Below are positions 46,981-58,158 of a stretch of 64,000 nucleotides of DNA, in pieces. This stretch comes from Diadema setosum (Eukaryota; Echinodermata; Echinoidea; Diadematoida; Diadematidae). The DNA is taken from contig CM067080.1 in the NCBI GenBank assembly GCA_033980235.1, positions 3,995,001 through 4,059,000 on the forward strand, read 5' to 3'. The notes beneath the pieces were generated by a model, which ran no database searches, was not told where the DNA came from, and worked only from the letters and a program-made list of their open reading frames with translations. Both the position numbers and the translations under genes were made by a program. Numbering within the stretch: position 1 is the stretch's first letter; each line of letters starts with the position of its first letter.

Positions 46981-47516
46981 ACTTACCAAAGGTACAGCTC
47001 ATTCCATAATCTTGCCAAAACACAGTCCAGTCACTCGAGCCATCGTACGGCATGTCCACCAGAAGGTCAAGCACCAACATAGAGGAATCACCCAGAACGA
47101 GGTCAGGTCCAATGGTTACTGGATTGTATAGTACGTGAATGGATCCAAGGTGGTTACCGATCTGGTGAGAAACTGTTTACCATGCAGACGACTACGCAGA
47201 CCTGGAGAAGAGCAGAATATTGCAAGCTTGCCAGGAGATTGCATGCAACCGACACCCCTTTTCACGAACTTTGGCATGGATTGTTTTGGCCCATTCACAG
47301 TCAAGAGAGGGCAATCATAAATCAAGCGGTATGGGTTGATTTTTAATTGCTTCTGTTCAAGGGGGATCCAAATCAAAATGCTGGATGATATGTCCACAGA
47401 CTCATTCATCAATGCTCTACGTTGCTTCATTGCCATCAGGGGAGCAGTGCGTCAAGTCAGATGCGATCAAGGCACAAACTTCATCGCAGCGAGAAACGAA
47501 TTCCAAGCGCCTTTAA

Positions 47517-48539
47517 AGATAGTAAAAAGTTTTGGTACCTCAAAAGCTTCCCTGAATTTCCTTGTCTTGGTTTGTGTTTCAGGTTAAAGTACGTTGTCTG
47601 TGAGAATTACTCGCCCAAAAGTGCTCTCATGTCTTAGTAATCATGCAATAATGGTTTCGTACCAGAGCCGACGCTGTACAGCGTCGATAAATATTGTACG
47701 AAACCACTGACTGCGACCAGCAGCGTGCAGCCCATTGTATGCATAGCTAACTGCGACCAGCAGCCCCATACGCATAGCGTAATGGGGCTTCGCATTGTAG
47801 CATTCAGGATCATGACAGAATTAGTATCGCGGGTAAATGTCAACTTAAAATCCAAAAATTTCTTCGATTTGAAGACTTACCAATTAAGTTGAAGTATTGA
47901 AAACAGGCTTCGAACAACGTTTGGTTCTGCCAATAGTCCCTTTCTGTTCGAATTGATGACTGAATGTGACTCGGTCGAGAGGACCTTTGGAGAGCTACAT
48001 ACACTGGATACCATGGCCAGCGCATGCGCACACAAACATCTTATCCGTTCATGGATTTGAAATTTGTGTGCATGTGATGTGTTCGCATTCACTGGCTGTA
48101 GTATTCAGTGTACTGTATGTAGCTCTCCTAAGGTCCTGTCGACCGAGTCACATTCAGTCATCAATTCGAACAGAAAGGGACTATAGGCAGAACCAAACGT
48201 TGCCCGAAGCCTGTTTTCAATACTTCAACTTAATTGGTAAGTCTTCAAATTGAAGAATTTATGGGATTTGAAGTTGACATTTACCCTGCGATACTAAATC
48301 TGTCATGATCCTGAATGCTACAATGCGAAGCCCGATTACGCTGTGCGTATGGGACTGCTGGTCGCTATGCGTATGGGGCTGCTGGTCGCAGTTAATTGCA
48401 TGATTACTAAGACATGAGAGCACTTTGGGGCGAATAAGTCTCACAGTGTTAGTTATATGAAAGGTACTTTAACCTGAAACACAAACTAAGACAAGGAAAT
48501 TCGAGGACACTTTTGAGGTACCAAAACTTTTTATTATCT
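47517..48539. mobile_element. 1.0-kb foldback element in BEL integrase
   Basis: The two arms (about 47,517-48,000 and 48,120-48,539) are inverted copies of each other over about 450 bp, leaving a short central loop that includes TGTGCATGTGATGTGTTCGC. TTAA, within TTTAAA, flanks both ends, and one copy remains if the element is removed, with integrase back in register. Ends begin AGATA.TAAAAAGTTTTGG. No protein is encoded. Confidence 0.85.
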
Positions 48540-49205
48540 TTAAACGAACTAGACAAGAATATCGAAATGTATCTCGCAGACCGTCAACGCGAATTCGTCT
48601 TCAATGTTCCCCAATCTAGTCATGCCGGCGGGGTTTGGGAGAGGCAGATTCGTTCGATCAGAAGCAGTTTGAAAGCCACCATAGACATGTGCCCCGGAAG
48701 ACTCACTGACTCCACTCTGCGCACGTTTCTCTATGAAGCAATGGACATCGTTAACGGTGGTCAACATGAATGACCCAAGATCAGATGCACCACTGACGCC
48801 GAACAACTTGCTCACCATGAAAGGCAAGGTTCCACTGCCGCCGCCTGGTCAATTTCCATCAGTTAACATGTACACCAAGGAGGCTTGGAGAACAGTGCAG
48901 TCACTGTTGGAGCAGTTCTGGTCCCGCTGGAAAAGGGATTATCTCCTCAGTCTGCAACAAAGGAAAAAATGGACCAAGCCACGCCGGAATTTGCAACTCG
49001 GAGACATCGTCCTGGTTACCAACCACGAAGCGCCTCGTCAGTGGCCACTTGCGATGGTTACATCGGCAAATCCCGATGATGACGGTCTAATGAGGCAGGT
49101 GCAGGTCTGAGTAGGAGCCAAGAGCCTCGACAGACTTGGTTGCCCTAACAAGAAGCTATCCGAGCTCAAGAGACCAATACAGAAGTTTGTTCTCCTTTTG
49201 TAATG

Positions 49206-50751
49206 TACCCCAACTACCTAAGTTGAGTGAAATGGGTGGGACCATTAAATATTAGGTTTGATCTTTCATGAGGTTAGTCCAAATAAACGCACACCTTGGA
49301 ATAGCAATTATGTTTAATGACGTTTAACTGATTGTTTATTCAAGATGAGTTAGGAAACAGCTGTAAATGAAAGGATAATCTGTATAGCTCATCTGAGTTG
49401 TGTAGTGAGTGGTTTAAGGATATCTAATCTACCCATGCAGGAGTTACACTTAACTTCATGTATGGATCATTAGCTCTGGGAAATTACGGTTGTTGTTGTT
49501 GTTGTTGTTTTTTTATTTTTTTTCGCGGTAGCCATTGCAGTTGCAAGAAAATGGTAATGTATGTTTTTTACTCATATCTCCCATAGGTAGGGCTACACAC
49601 TTTAGCACTTGTTTGGCTGTAGCTGTGCGTACAGGACAGTGAAGAAGTTGACAGCTTTGGCAGGGTAGTTGGGGGAAACGTCCTCGGATTTAGACATTCC
49701 TTCGTCCAGAAGGAAGCGAAGTAACTAAGAAGTCTATTCCAAAGGGGTTGTTGCTATTTTAGATTGCCCCTTGGCAAGTGTAAAGCTCCAAACTACAAGT
49801 ATGGTTGGTCTGTCTTTGAAAGTTTTGATGAACAGGCGCAGTGGTGAGTGAGCAACCTGGCAACTTTGGTTGTTCCGTCTACACAGTAGTGTGTTGTGTA
49901 TATTCATATGGGCTGGAACAAAGTCCCTCTATATAGCGCACATACATTGTTTAGTGAATTTGGGTTAGATAGGTGTGAATTATACACTCACTATCGTTTG
50001 TTAGAGTAATGCTACTAACTTTAGTATTATTGCAAATTATCAAGAAAATACATGACAGCAAGGGTGTAGTATTGTTAAAAATGTAATTCATCTGCAAACT
50101 TGGCTCAACATAAGAGAAGATAGAGCTAATGACAATAACAGAGATTTGAGCTGTTTTCTGATTATTCAGGATCTTATCAGTCATAGCAGATGAAAGAAAA
50201 TATTCTGTCCTTTTTGCTTTTATCTATGCTGACATACATAATGATTCAGTTACTATAGAGTATAGGAGTCTATGTTTCTGCATAATCATAGCTGTCTATT
50301 AAATACATCTCAACATAATTTTCATGATAAGTGAATATACTAGGCAGACTGTAGTCACAGTTGTTGGTAGATGTCTATACGTTTCAAGGTTTCGCTGTAC
50401 GGTTTGAAATTAAGATGTGCGATATTTGCATCAGTCTGTCAGTGTTAATATACTTTCTACAAGTGGAATCATAGGTTGTTGTAATAAGTTTAAACAAAGC
50501 ATATGTTATGTGCTAGGTTTTTTATGACGCGTTTTGTTTGTTCATTGTTGTTCTATAGTTCTTACGGCTTTAGCTACGGTTTTGGTTACAACTTTGGAGT
50601 CAGCTTTTGATTGGCTTTGGTCACAGCTTTGGCATCGGTTTTGGTATCGGCTTTGACTTCAGCTTTGGCATCGTACGGAGTGTCATATAGCACACATAGT
50701 AGAGTGTAGCGCATGAAAAGTCATTGTATGTCATACTGTGAACGTCATCAA
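49206..50751. other. No gene seen; short repeats only
   Basis: May include a BEL 3' LTR start. A (GTT)n run lies at 49,487-49,510. At about 50,562-50,676 an 18-bp-like degenerate unit of CTTTGG/TCRGC type recurs. No supported gene. Confidence 0.45.
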
Positions 50752-51309
50752 AGGGAACGCACACTCAGTGAGCAATGTGGATTTAGTAAAAGCATTAACA
50801 TTAGTGGAACACATCAGTGAAAGTTTGAGGAAAATCGGACGACTGATGCAAAAGTTATGAAGTTTTTAAGTTTTGGTGTTGGAACCGCTGGATGAGGAGA
50901 CTACTAGAGGTTATGACGTATGAGTGGACAACAATATAAAGAAAATACAAAAGGAATTCCACAAAAATGTAAGTTTCTAGCAAAATGAAAGAACACTTGA
51001 CAAACCGCCTTCAGAAAGCAGGGGGAATAATTGCTACCACTAACATATGTCAGTATCAAGTTGATGGAATGTGTAATTTTCATGAAAAATGAATTGTTAT
51101 TAAATTCCCTTTATATTTTCTTTATATTGTAGTCCACTCATACGTCATAACCTCTAGTAGTCTCCTTACCCAGCAGTTCTAACACCAAAACTCTAAAAAT
51201 TCATAACTTTTGCATCGATTGCCTGATTTTCCTCAAACTTTCACTGATGTGTTTTACTAATTATACTGCTTTCACTCAACCCACATTGCTCCTTGGGTTT
51301 ACGTTCCCT
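50752..51309. mobile_element. TTAA-type foldback MITE, copy 2
   Basis: Second member of the family at 7,112-7,640, sharing GTGAAAGTTT, GTTTTGGTGTTGGAACC, GGGGGAATAATTGCTACC and ACATATGTCAGTATCAAG. Ends are AGGGAACG and its complement. The right flank is TTAA; the left flank reads TCAA, a one-base change. It retains a longer inverted arm (GGAGACTACTAGAGGTTATG and its complement near 51,150) than copy 1. Confidence 0.8.
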
Positions 51310-51894
51310 TTAAGAACATGTGTACGACAGAAGAGTTTGTGAAAATTTGCATCATGTGCATATGTAACTAATAAAGACTGCAGCAAAGCCCGTATATGAG
51401 AACTTGTGTATTCAGTACGGTTTATTCAGAAGCAGGCACCTCCCGGTTATCTCGGTGACTTCTACGTTACTTTGACGACATCCTTGTCAATTCAATGACC
51501 TCCTCATTATTACACCTGCATCGTCACCATTCTCGTCGGACAGTGTATTGAAACCAAACACGTACGTTTGCACATTCAAGTACTGAACCACAGGTATTTT
51601 GTGAAACCCGGGTCTAAGATTTAGATTATTAATTACCTCATCCTTTTGCTTCTGAGCGTTCCTATATTTGTACTTTTTGGCAGTGCAATCATTGTAAACA
51701 TATATAATGTTGGATTTTTCTTGAAAAAAAAAACCCGTTATAATAAGTACATGCATGTGCATATTTTGTCGCATGTTTTGTTAAGTTAAACTCACTGAGT
51801 GTTGTAGAGTATCATTTACAATGTGTCTCATCGCAGAATCTATCGTCAGTCGTAGATGATATATTAATGTAGTTACATGTAGTATATCTTCATG

Positions 51895-52185
51895 TCGCGT
51901 TTTCAGACGTGGGCAAACGTGACATGAAGATATTCGGCATCAACACCAAAACCTGGGAAGGTGCAGCTGACAATCGTCAGCTGTGAAGAGACACTGTCAG
52001 AGAGGGCGTCAAGATAGCTGAAGCTGCAAGAAACGTACAGCACACTGACGAGAGAGCCAGGAGGAAGGCAAGGGCAGCCTAATTATTGGCTCCAACGGAC
52101 TTCATCTGATGCATGTGCTCCAGAGATTGTCACTCAAGAGTGGGACTATACAGCCACTCAAGGCGGTGCAAACTTTTTGTCTATC
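51895..52185 (+). pseudogene. LINE C-terminal fragment with zinc-finger-like end
   Basis: Translated fragments include KRDMKIFGINTKTWEGAADN and, after in-frame stops, MCSRDCHSRVGLYSHSRRC, matching the style of non-LTR reverse transcriptase C-termini that finish in a C..C...H...C motif. It has at least two internal stops and no RT core. Classification beyond non-LTR is not possible here. Confidence 0.55.
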
Positions 52186-52275
52186 ATGCCTGTAGTGCAA
52201 CGCCATCGTTTCTCGAGACAAATGGATGCCAGCCAGGTAGTACACATCTTAAAGCTGACATGCGCTTGAAAACGG

Positions 52276-52277
<2 letters not shown>

Positions 52278-52323
<46 letters not shown>
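52278..52323. repeat. (TA)n microsatellite
   Basis: About 23 TA units directly abutting the Tc1-type element, which targets TA dinucleotides. Confidence 0.95.
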
Positions 52324-52325
<2 letters not shown>

Positions 52326-52326
<1 letters not shown>

Positions 52327-52994
52327 TACTCAAAAAAAGTTAAGGACCACTTTTTAACGTACATAAAGATTTTATACAAGGTGTTTTATTTCTGGAAATA
52401 CCTCAGTACAACTGTCCTAAATGTCCTTAAACACGCTGTAATCAATTTCACGCATGGGTGGTTTCAGTTGTTGCACAATGTCTCTCGCATCACTGCACAT
52501 CCTGAAAATGGGCCCCGAGGGGTATCAGCTACCGACATGAAGTGGTAAAAACGAATGTCTGAGTGTCTTTCAGGCAGTTCAGTAACGAGTGTGACCACCT
52601 CCTGCAGCAATAACGGCTTCACAGCGCTGTCTCATGGAGCTGATGAGGCGATTGATGTCTCTGACGTCCAGTGCATCCCATGCAGCCTCCAGAGCCACAC
52701 CCAGCTGCTGCAGTCCAAGTGGATGGGCTTCGAGCTGCTCGAGACTCCTCCCCATCATGTCCCAGACGTGCTCTATCGGGTTTAAGTCCGGGGACCTCGC
52801 TGGCCACTCCATACGCTCAATCCCCTGGCCCTCAAGGAACTCGGTCACCACCCTAGCTCGGTGGGCACGGGCATTGTCATCCATGAAAATGATGTTTTGT
52901 CCCACATTTTCTGCAAATTTCTAGAAATACAACACCCGGTTTGAAAATTGTATACACACATTAAAAAGTGGTCCTTAACTTTTTTTGAGTAGTG
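52326..52994 (-). mobile_element. Tc1/mariner-type element, internally deleted
   Basis: Terminal inverted repeats are CTACTCAAAAAAAGTTAAGG at the left and its complement at 52,965-52,992, flanked by TA repeats as expected for TA target duplication. At about 670 bp it is roughly half of a full-length element and retains only the 3' part of the transposase. Confidence 0.9.
52579..52905 (-). pseudogene. Tc1-type transposase, C-terminal part only
   Basis: The 108 residues contain the second catalytic Asp in FMDDNARAHRA and the Glu in SPDLNPIEHVWD, the standard DDE signature region, followed by an intact-looking C-terminus ending GGHTRY. The N-terminal DNA-binding HTH domains and the first catalytic Asp are absent because of an internal deletion, so it cannot be active. 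The frame is uninterrupted, which suggests a relatively young copy. Confidence 0.9.
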
Positions 52995-53930
52995 TATATA
53001 TATATATATATATATACAGTATGATATTATATACATGTATATGTATATACATGTATATGTATATTATATTCATATGTCATATAGATTGCAAAATCATATG
53101 CACCTTGTATTTCATTAAAAAAAGGATGCTTTACTTTACGTAATGCGTCCAAAAACATTTTCTGATCATTTAAGCAGCATTACTTTGAAAGAAAATAACG
53201 CCTTTGAAGAGTAAAAAACAAATTTAAAAAGAGGTGAGGACACTCAAGGGTACATAATCTGTTTGAAGTACTGTACACAGAATTAAAGACAGAATACCCA
53301 AAGATGTTGTATGATGCATTTATTTATCACTGTTTCGAGCAATGCAGACGTTATACATTTATTTGTCACAAATGCTATATCATGTATTACATTGTTCATG
53401 GTATTCAATCTAACTGAAAAGAAATGGAGGGATGTAAGAGGGATGTAGTATCCCTAGATGGTATTGTTATGTGCTGCCATCTATGGCAGAGATCCTTTAG
53501 TCTTTTCATGTAGAGCCAACATGGAGCCTCCAAAGTTGGGTTCTGGGAATGAAAGTAGGTTTTCCTTTGTCACGCATAACTAACTAAGATTGTTCAGTCC
53601 AGAAGTCGAGTTATTACAACCACATAAACCGCCGATAACACATACCATCAAGACATAATATTTACCACATGCCACAAACATCCGATATGCCATCCCAATA
53701 CACGAACACCGTATCACTAATATCATCCCAAAATTATTCTTCCCCTTAAGCCTGAATTCCTTTAACAATTAATTAGTATCTGTAAGACTATAAGTAATGA
53801 TACCTGAAGGCTCGAATAACGTATGTACATTTATTCACCGGCTTTCCAATAGCGGGACATGTAATCATGTAAATGGCTCATTTGGCAAAACAATCATTAA
53901 TTTCCGAACATCATTGGCGTCTTGTTAACA
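52995..53930. other. No gene seen
   Basis: TA-rich imperfect palindromes at 53,000-53,070, then anonymous sequence without a supported gene. Confidence 0.5.
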
Positions 53931-53932
53931 AG

Positions 53933-54110
53933 ATTCAAGATTCAAATGTATTTTCACTTCCATCAAATAAACAAAGAAATTATATACATTGCATATGTAC
54001 AGGATATTTGTAATAATTGCTGAATGTGATTTAACAAAGTACATATGAAAACGGGTAGGAGATGAAAAAAAAACGCAATTATATCTTTGTTAATATATAC
54101 ATAAAGCGAA
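53933..54110 (-). mobile_element. LINE 3' tail (minus orientation)
   Basis: Tandem AAGATTC units followed by AAATGTATTTTCACTTCCATC have the layout of a minus-strand LINE 3' end, as at 17,438. The upstream limit of the element cannot be placed. The interval 54,110-54,880 shows no gene. Confidence 0.45.
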
Positions 54111-54879
54111 ACATACAAGTTAACTCAGGATTGGGATGGAAACAGACGGAGGATAGATCTTTCAGTTAAACCAAACGTCAGTGAGAAAAGCTCAAGATGC
54201 ATTTGCACACTCTCTGATGGTGAATAATTTTCAGATACTATAGTCGTGCTTTTTTACCATGTTTACTGTGACTACTCATTCATAGCATTATACTTTTGCC
54301 ATCCGTTTTGCGGACAGTGTTACAATATACACAATGTACAGTATCAATATGTCAACAAAAAATTATTTTGAATGCACGTGACTTCTATACTACTCTAATC
54401 TAAACGCATTACCTTGCAGCTCCCAAGATCATATACAAAATTAAAACTACCAATCCCTGCAAGTTTCACATTAGTCACAAATAAGTCGACATTTTTTTTT
54501 TATCTCTCGCTACTTTCTAACTGAATGAAGATCTTCCCCACAAGTGATTCCGAATCAGTTTCTGTTAACAGTACGTTTATGACCTGTGACCTGTGAACTG
54601 ACTTTCTATGCCCTTATCATAAGAATAAAACAACAAGGCACAGTAAAAGCAGAAAAAGAGGAAATTATTATAATGACGCCAAAAGGTCATTGCTAACTAT
54701 TCAAATGCGATGACCTGCGTCCAATGCACTCCATCACGACAAGGCAAGTGACCCTATGTTCAGGTAAATCATAATATTCCTTGTTCAGAACTCTTTACAC
54801 TATTCAACATGTTAAAAACAGGCAAAGCGTCTCCTGTTTAGTCATTTCTTGAAGTTTTGTGGACCTCCCTGAATTGCTA

Positions 54880-55030
54880 GACATACCAGAGACGAGCATC
54901 TATACCTTGTGCAGGACCTCTAACAAACTTACAAACTCCCCCTGTTCGGGATTGCTATAGCCTTTCTATTTGACGGTATCATCATCAGCACAATACATAT
55001 AAGGTGGGTGCTACTAAAACCACTAGCAAA
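54880..55030. repeat. Direct duplicate of 61,060-61,175
   Basis: Shares AACTTACAAACYCYCYCTGTTCGGGATT, a TTTCTAKTTGACG block and TAGCACAAT/GGTGCTACTAAA landmarks with 61,060-61,175. It forms the left end of the duplicated gypsy 3' region. Confidence 0.6.
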
Positions 55031-55899
55031 GAGCCCTTACCTCATTTAACTCTCACCAGTATTAAGGACCAATTAAACTTGTTCATATGCATTTGGCAGT
55101 ACAGTTTTATTCGTAGACCTTAGAACTATCTGAAATACTGAGGCACACCATCCTGACCTATTTTAATTTGTGTTGAATTGTGAGTCCGTTTTGGTTGTCA
55201 TAATGTTTCTGGAATGTCAGGATAACCCAAAGAAAGTCTGTCACAAATTTTATTCTATTTGCGTAGAGTTAATGGTCCCTGCATTATCGTGGTACATGAA
55301 CGTACATGTGTACACACGTTGTTGGTATGATACATACATATTTACAAACGTAAATTGTTTACAAAGTAGCTTTGTGTCCACTGGCTATACAATGTATAAC
55401 AAAACGTATCACCTATACAATGAAAAATTACAGAAGGGCCACAGCAGAACACAGCTTGATTTGCTGGCGGCCCTTATACATAATACATTGTACATGTAAA
55501 TGTAACAAGACTTGTCACTTAATGTCTTGGTCAAGGAACCAGCTGTGTGTACTACTATAAGCTACCATGCTGATTGCTGACGTGTTCATGAAGGTAAGAT
55601 CGTTGATAAAGACAAATAAAAAGGTAACAGATACTACTTGTAAATTTTCGTTCATTTTTGCAAAAGTCATCTTATACAACAATAATATTATGTACTTGTC
55701 TTGTCACGAGGGAGACTCTATATACTTCTGAGATTTAGTCGCATCAAATCAACAGTCACCCTAAACTGTGATTGGATCTGATCTAAATCTGAATTTCTTT
55801 TGATGCCATGTTTTATGATAGTCACCAGAGAGTTAAAAACTCTCGTTTAAAAGGGAACAGGGTTCCCCTGGGCCTCAACCATGGAAAATCTTTATAGTG

Positions 55900-56115
55900 A
55901 CCACGAATTATGTCTACGACGTCAACCACAATAGAAGACACTGATGACAAAATCATTCTTCAAAGTATATCGCACAGTACTAGAATGCTTATCAACTTAC
56001 CATTCAATCCAATGTTATGATATCAAAGAAGAATTAAAATACAGAAATTTATTCAACAAAATTTTGTGTTCAACTCCTGTCAAATAAAGTTGAATCTTGA
56101 ATCTTGAATCTTGTC
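55900..56115 (+). mobile_element. Truncated LINE or SINE 3' end (plus orientation)
   Basis: The sequence ends AATAAAGTTGAATC followed by (TTGAATC)n, a short tandem tail like those of other LINEs here, in the opposite orientation to the one at 53,933. It is absent from the otherwise collinear copy at 61,175-61,495. The frame at 56,378-56,127 (minus) is of unknown origin. Confidence 0.45.
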
Positions 56116-56489
56116 AAATATCTCCGTTAATCATCGCGCAAATAACTTTCGGTCTTAGTGCCAACGAGTTCAGCATGACTCATGCTATCCAAGCGCTCAT
56201 TTTGTTTGCCACCATCAAAACTGTTTTCTGTCAAAACTGCAAGAAAATTGTTTGACACTTGCAAACGATCTTCAAGTTTTATGGCCAAAGCAACCTGAAG
56301 ATTTTTCCCAGCTATGTATACCGCTTCCCAGTATTCAGTGTCACATCCAATGTTCTCGGACTCAGTTTTCACTGGCAAAAGTCGAAAGAAACTCTTCTGT
56401 GAGTGACCACTTAATATGCAAATGGTGTAAGCACATCATAAGACTAAGCGATAAGAGCCTAGATAAGCTTCGCTTACAGAGTAAACCAA

Positions 56490-57400
56490 CTGACTAAAAA
56501 CTCGTTTTGTTATGATACTGAAGGTTTATCTCACGAATAAATCCCTACACCTGTGTAAGAATCATATATACATGTACTATTAATGAATGCCGTTATCCAC
56601 TAACATTTCGCTGGCAACTGAAATATGATCAAGTTTGATAAACGACGAGAAATATACAAACGAACTTCACTCTTCGTCATTTGAGTGATGCACACTGCAT
56701 CCTTCGTCTCATTCCTACTCGACAATATGGAGTTGCTCTGTGATACCGCCGCACTCCAATCTCGACATTAACCGATGTCAAAACAAAATGCTCTCACGTC
56801 ACTTAAATCATACAATAACAATACAATACAATAATCCATTTCTGTGTTAGCATATTTTCTCACCTCTTATACCTTAAAATCTAATTTTAAAGTAACATAA
56901 ATCTTCTTCTACAGGTGAGCCAGGAGAGGAGAATGATAGGAGAAAATGATTATTTTCCGCACGATCGACAATGCTTCCAAAACGGACGCTTGACAAAAGT
57001 GTATTGACCCCAAGGAAGACTGCACATAATCTAACAAAAGATGGTGCTCTTTCTGTTTCATTTATAGGTGTGGATGACAGTATGTGATTTTACACACAGG
57101 TATATACGCACAACATCGCGTGAAACAATAATATACCCTGTTGATGAAATTTGGAGTACAATGCGATACATTTCGTTCGTTTACTGTTTTTGAGGGGGCA
57201 TTAACGGTACTTCACACTACCCTACTGTCAGTTATTGCTTTCCCAACGACAAGAAAACGTTACCAATTTACCATGATATAGTTTTGAGCACTCTTCATAC
57301 CTGCAAAGAGTCACCCATTAACCACCATAATACGACTTTCAAAACACAAATTCTGATCAGATAATAACACTTCCTTTCCATAATTATTTCATTTTCTCAA
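56490..57400 (-). repeat. Gypsy 3' region, copy 1 (possible LTR)
   Basis: Collinear with 61,495-62,298 in the same orientation (AAACTCGTTTT, GAATAAAT, GCACACTGCATC.T.CGTCTCATTC, CACCGCCGCACTCCAATCTC). It lies just 3' of the zinc-finger frame and may contain the 3' LTR; its exact ends were not determined. Confidence 0.5.
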
Positions 57401-58063
57401 CTATTCTAGACTCAACGGGGGATAGAACATTCTTGCACCCTTCTCAATCAGTTGCGACTTCCCGTCGATTGTTTTATAGCACTCTGTGTGCACTTCAACC
57501 TTCACCAAACGAAGACTGGTCCCTTCTGGTTGGGGCACCCTGACAGTCACCGCCATTGCCTGCGACTCTGTCTCCACAGAATCATACTCCGCTCCTTCCA
57601 CGTCACTCGACTCTTCTGATTTGACAGATGAACTGGAAAGTGCTCTGTTTCGCCATTTGCTATCTTCACCATGCCCCCTTTCCTTTTCCTTTTTCTGTTC
57701 CTTTTCCATTTCTACCTTTACTTTCTTTTCTACCCTTCCCTCCTGGACATCACGCTTTCTCTTCTCATCGTTCTTTCTGTCTTCAGACCGTCTCAAAATT
57801 TCATTCCTTAAGTCTTTTGCCCCTTCCTTCCTTTCTCCCTGAGACGTACGTCGCTTATCAAAATGTCTCTGGTAGGCATGCTCCGATGCAGAATAATTTG
57901 TCTCCATGCCGGGCTGACGATTATAGTGTCGATTAGTGTCGGCACGATTTTCGGTCTCGTTATCTCGTCTCGGGATTTTAAAGGTCCACTGCTGTCTATT
58001 GACGGCAGGAACATGGGTCATCGTTGGAGCACGAGGGGGTTCCCATGGGTTGTTGAAAGACAT
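57401..58063 (-). pseudogene. Gypsy-associated zinc-finger ORF, copy 1, fingers degenerate
   Basis: A 220-residue open frame paralogous to 62,299-62,967, downstream of the gypsy integrase C-terminus. The second finger has lost its ligands (Cys to Ile, Cys to Arg, last His to Pro relative to copy 2) and the first is unrecognisable. The Lys/Glu/Arg-rich central region (EKRKRDVQEGRVEKKVKVE) and the C-terminal module (P.GTSLRLVKVE, TIDGKSQLIEKG) are retained. The ATG follows an acceptor-like TAAATTTTTGTAG, as in copy 2. The frame has stayed open although DNA binding is presumably lost, so it may be a pseudogene or have a role not needing the fingers. Confidence 0.6.
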
Positions 58064-58158
58064 CTACAAAAATTTAACGAAAGAGATGTATACATGCATG
58101 AGTTACTTTACAATTCTGTGTATTGGGTTTGCATGACTCTAGGTCGAACAGAATTCCG

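Larger units (their letters stand above)
44480..49110 (+). pseudogene. BEL/Pao Pol (protease, RT, RNase H, integrase), broken
   Basis: In order: protease with ALLDTQSDSSF near 44,505; the DUF1758-like segment at 44,603-44,960 (LLGCNCPRALVPKEVITG, RTDLGWSVVG); an RT N-terminal region with multiple frameshifts at 45,000-45,800 (KPKIVFDCSAKF); the region after RT at 45,841-46,300 (MGIVAPLILNEKEF) with RNase H YWTDSQVVLDYINNE; the zinc-binding part of integrase at 46,985-47,230 (ILPKHSPVTRAIVRHVH, NCLPCRRLR); and the integrase core at 47,250-47,510 and 48,560-48,775 (GMDCFGPF, CDQGTNF, HAGGVWERQIRS). Between RNase H and integrase a large segment is missing at the site of the LINE fragment. The region 48,780-49,110 is the Pol C-terminus. 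Confidence 0.8.
41430..49205 (+). mobile_element. BEL/Pao LTR retrotransposon, decayed and nested
   Basis: Gag and Pol modules occur in BEL/Pao order on the plus strand: Gag coiled coil and DUF1759-like region, zinc knuckles, protease, DUF1758-like region, RT, RNase H, integrase. Several frameshifts and stops make it non-functional. Three insertions interrupt it (42,584-43,930; about 46,300-46,980; 47,517-48,539). I could not find paired LTRs; a 3' LTR might start near 49,199 (TGTAATGTACCCC), but no 5' partner is visible. Confidence 0.85.

Noticed and set aside
49199..49930. Possible BEL 3' LTR beginning TGTAATGTACCCC
   Set aside because: No matching 5' LTR occurs in the window, so neither ends nor length can be supported.
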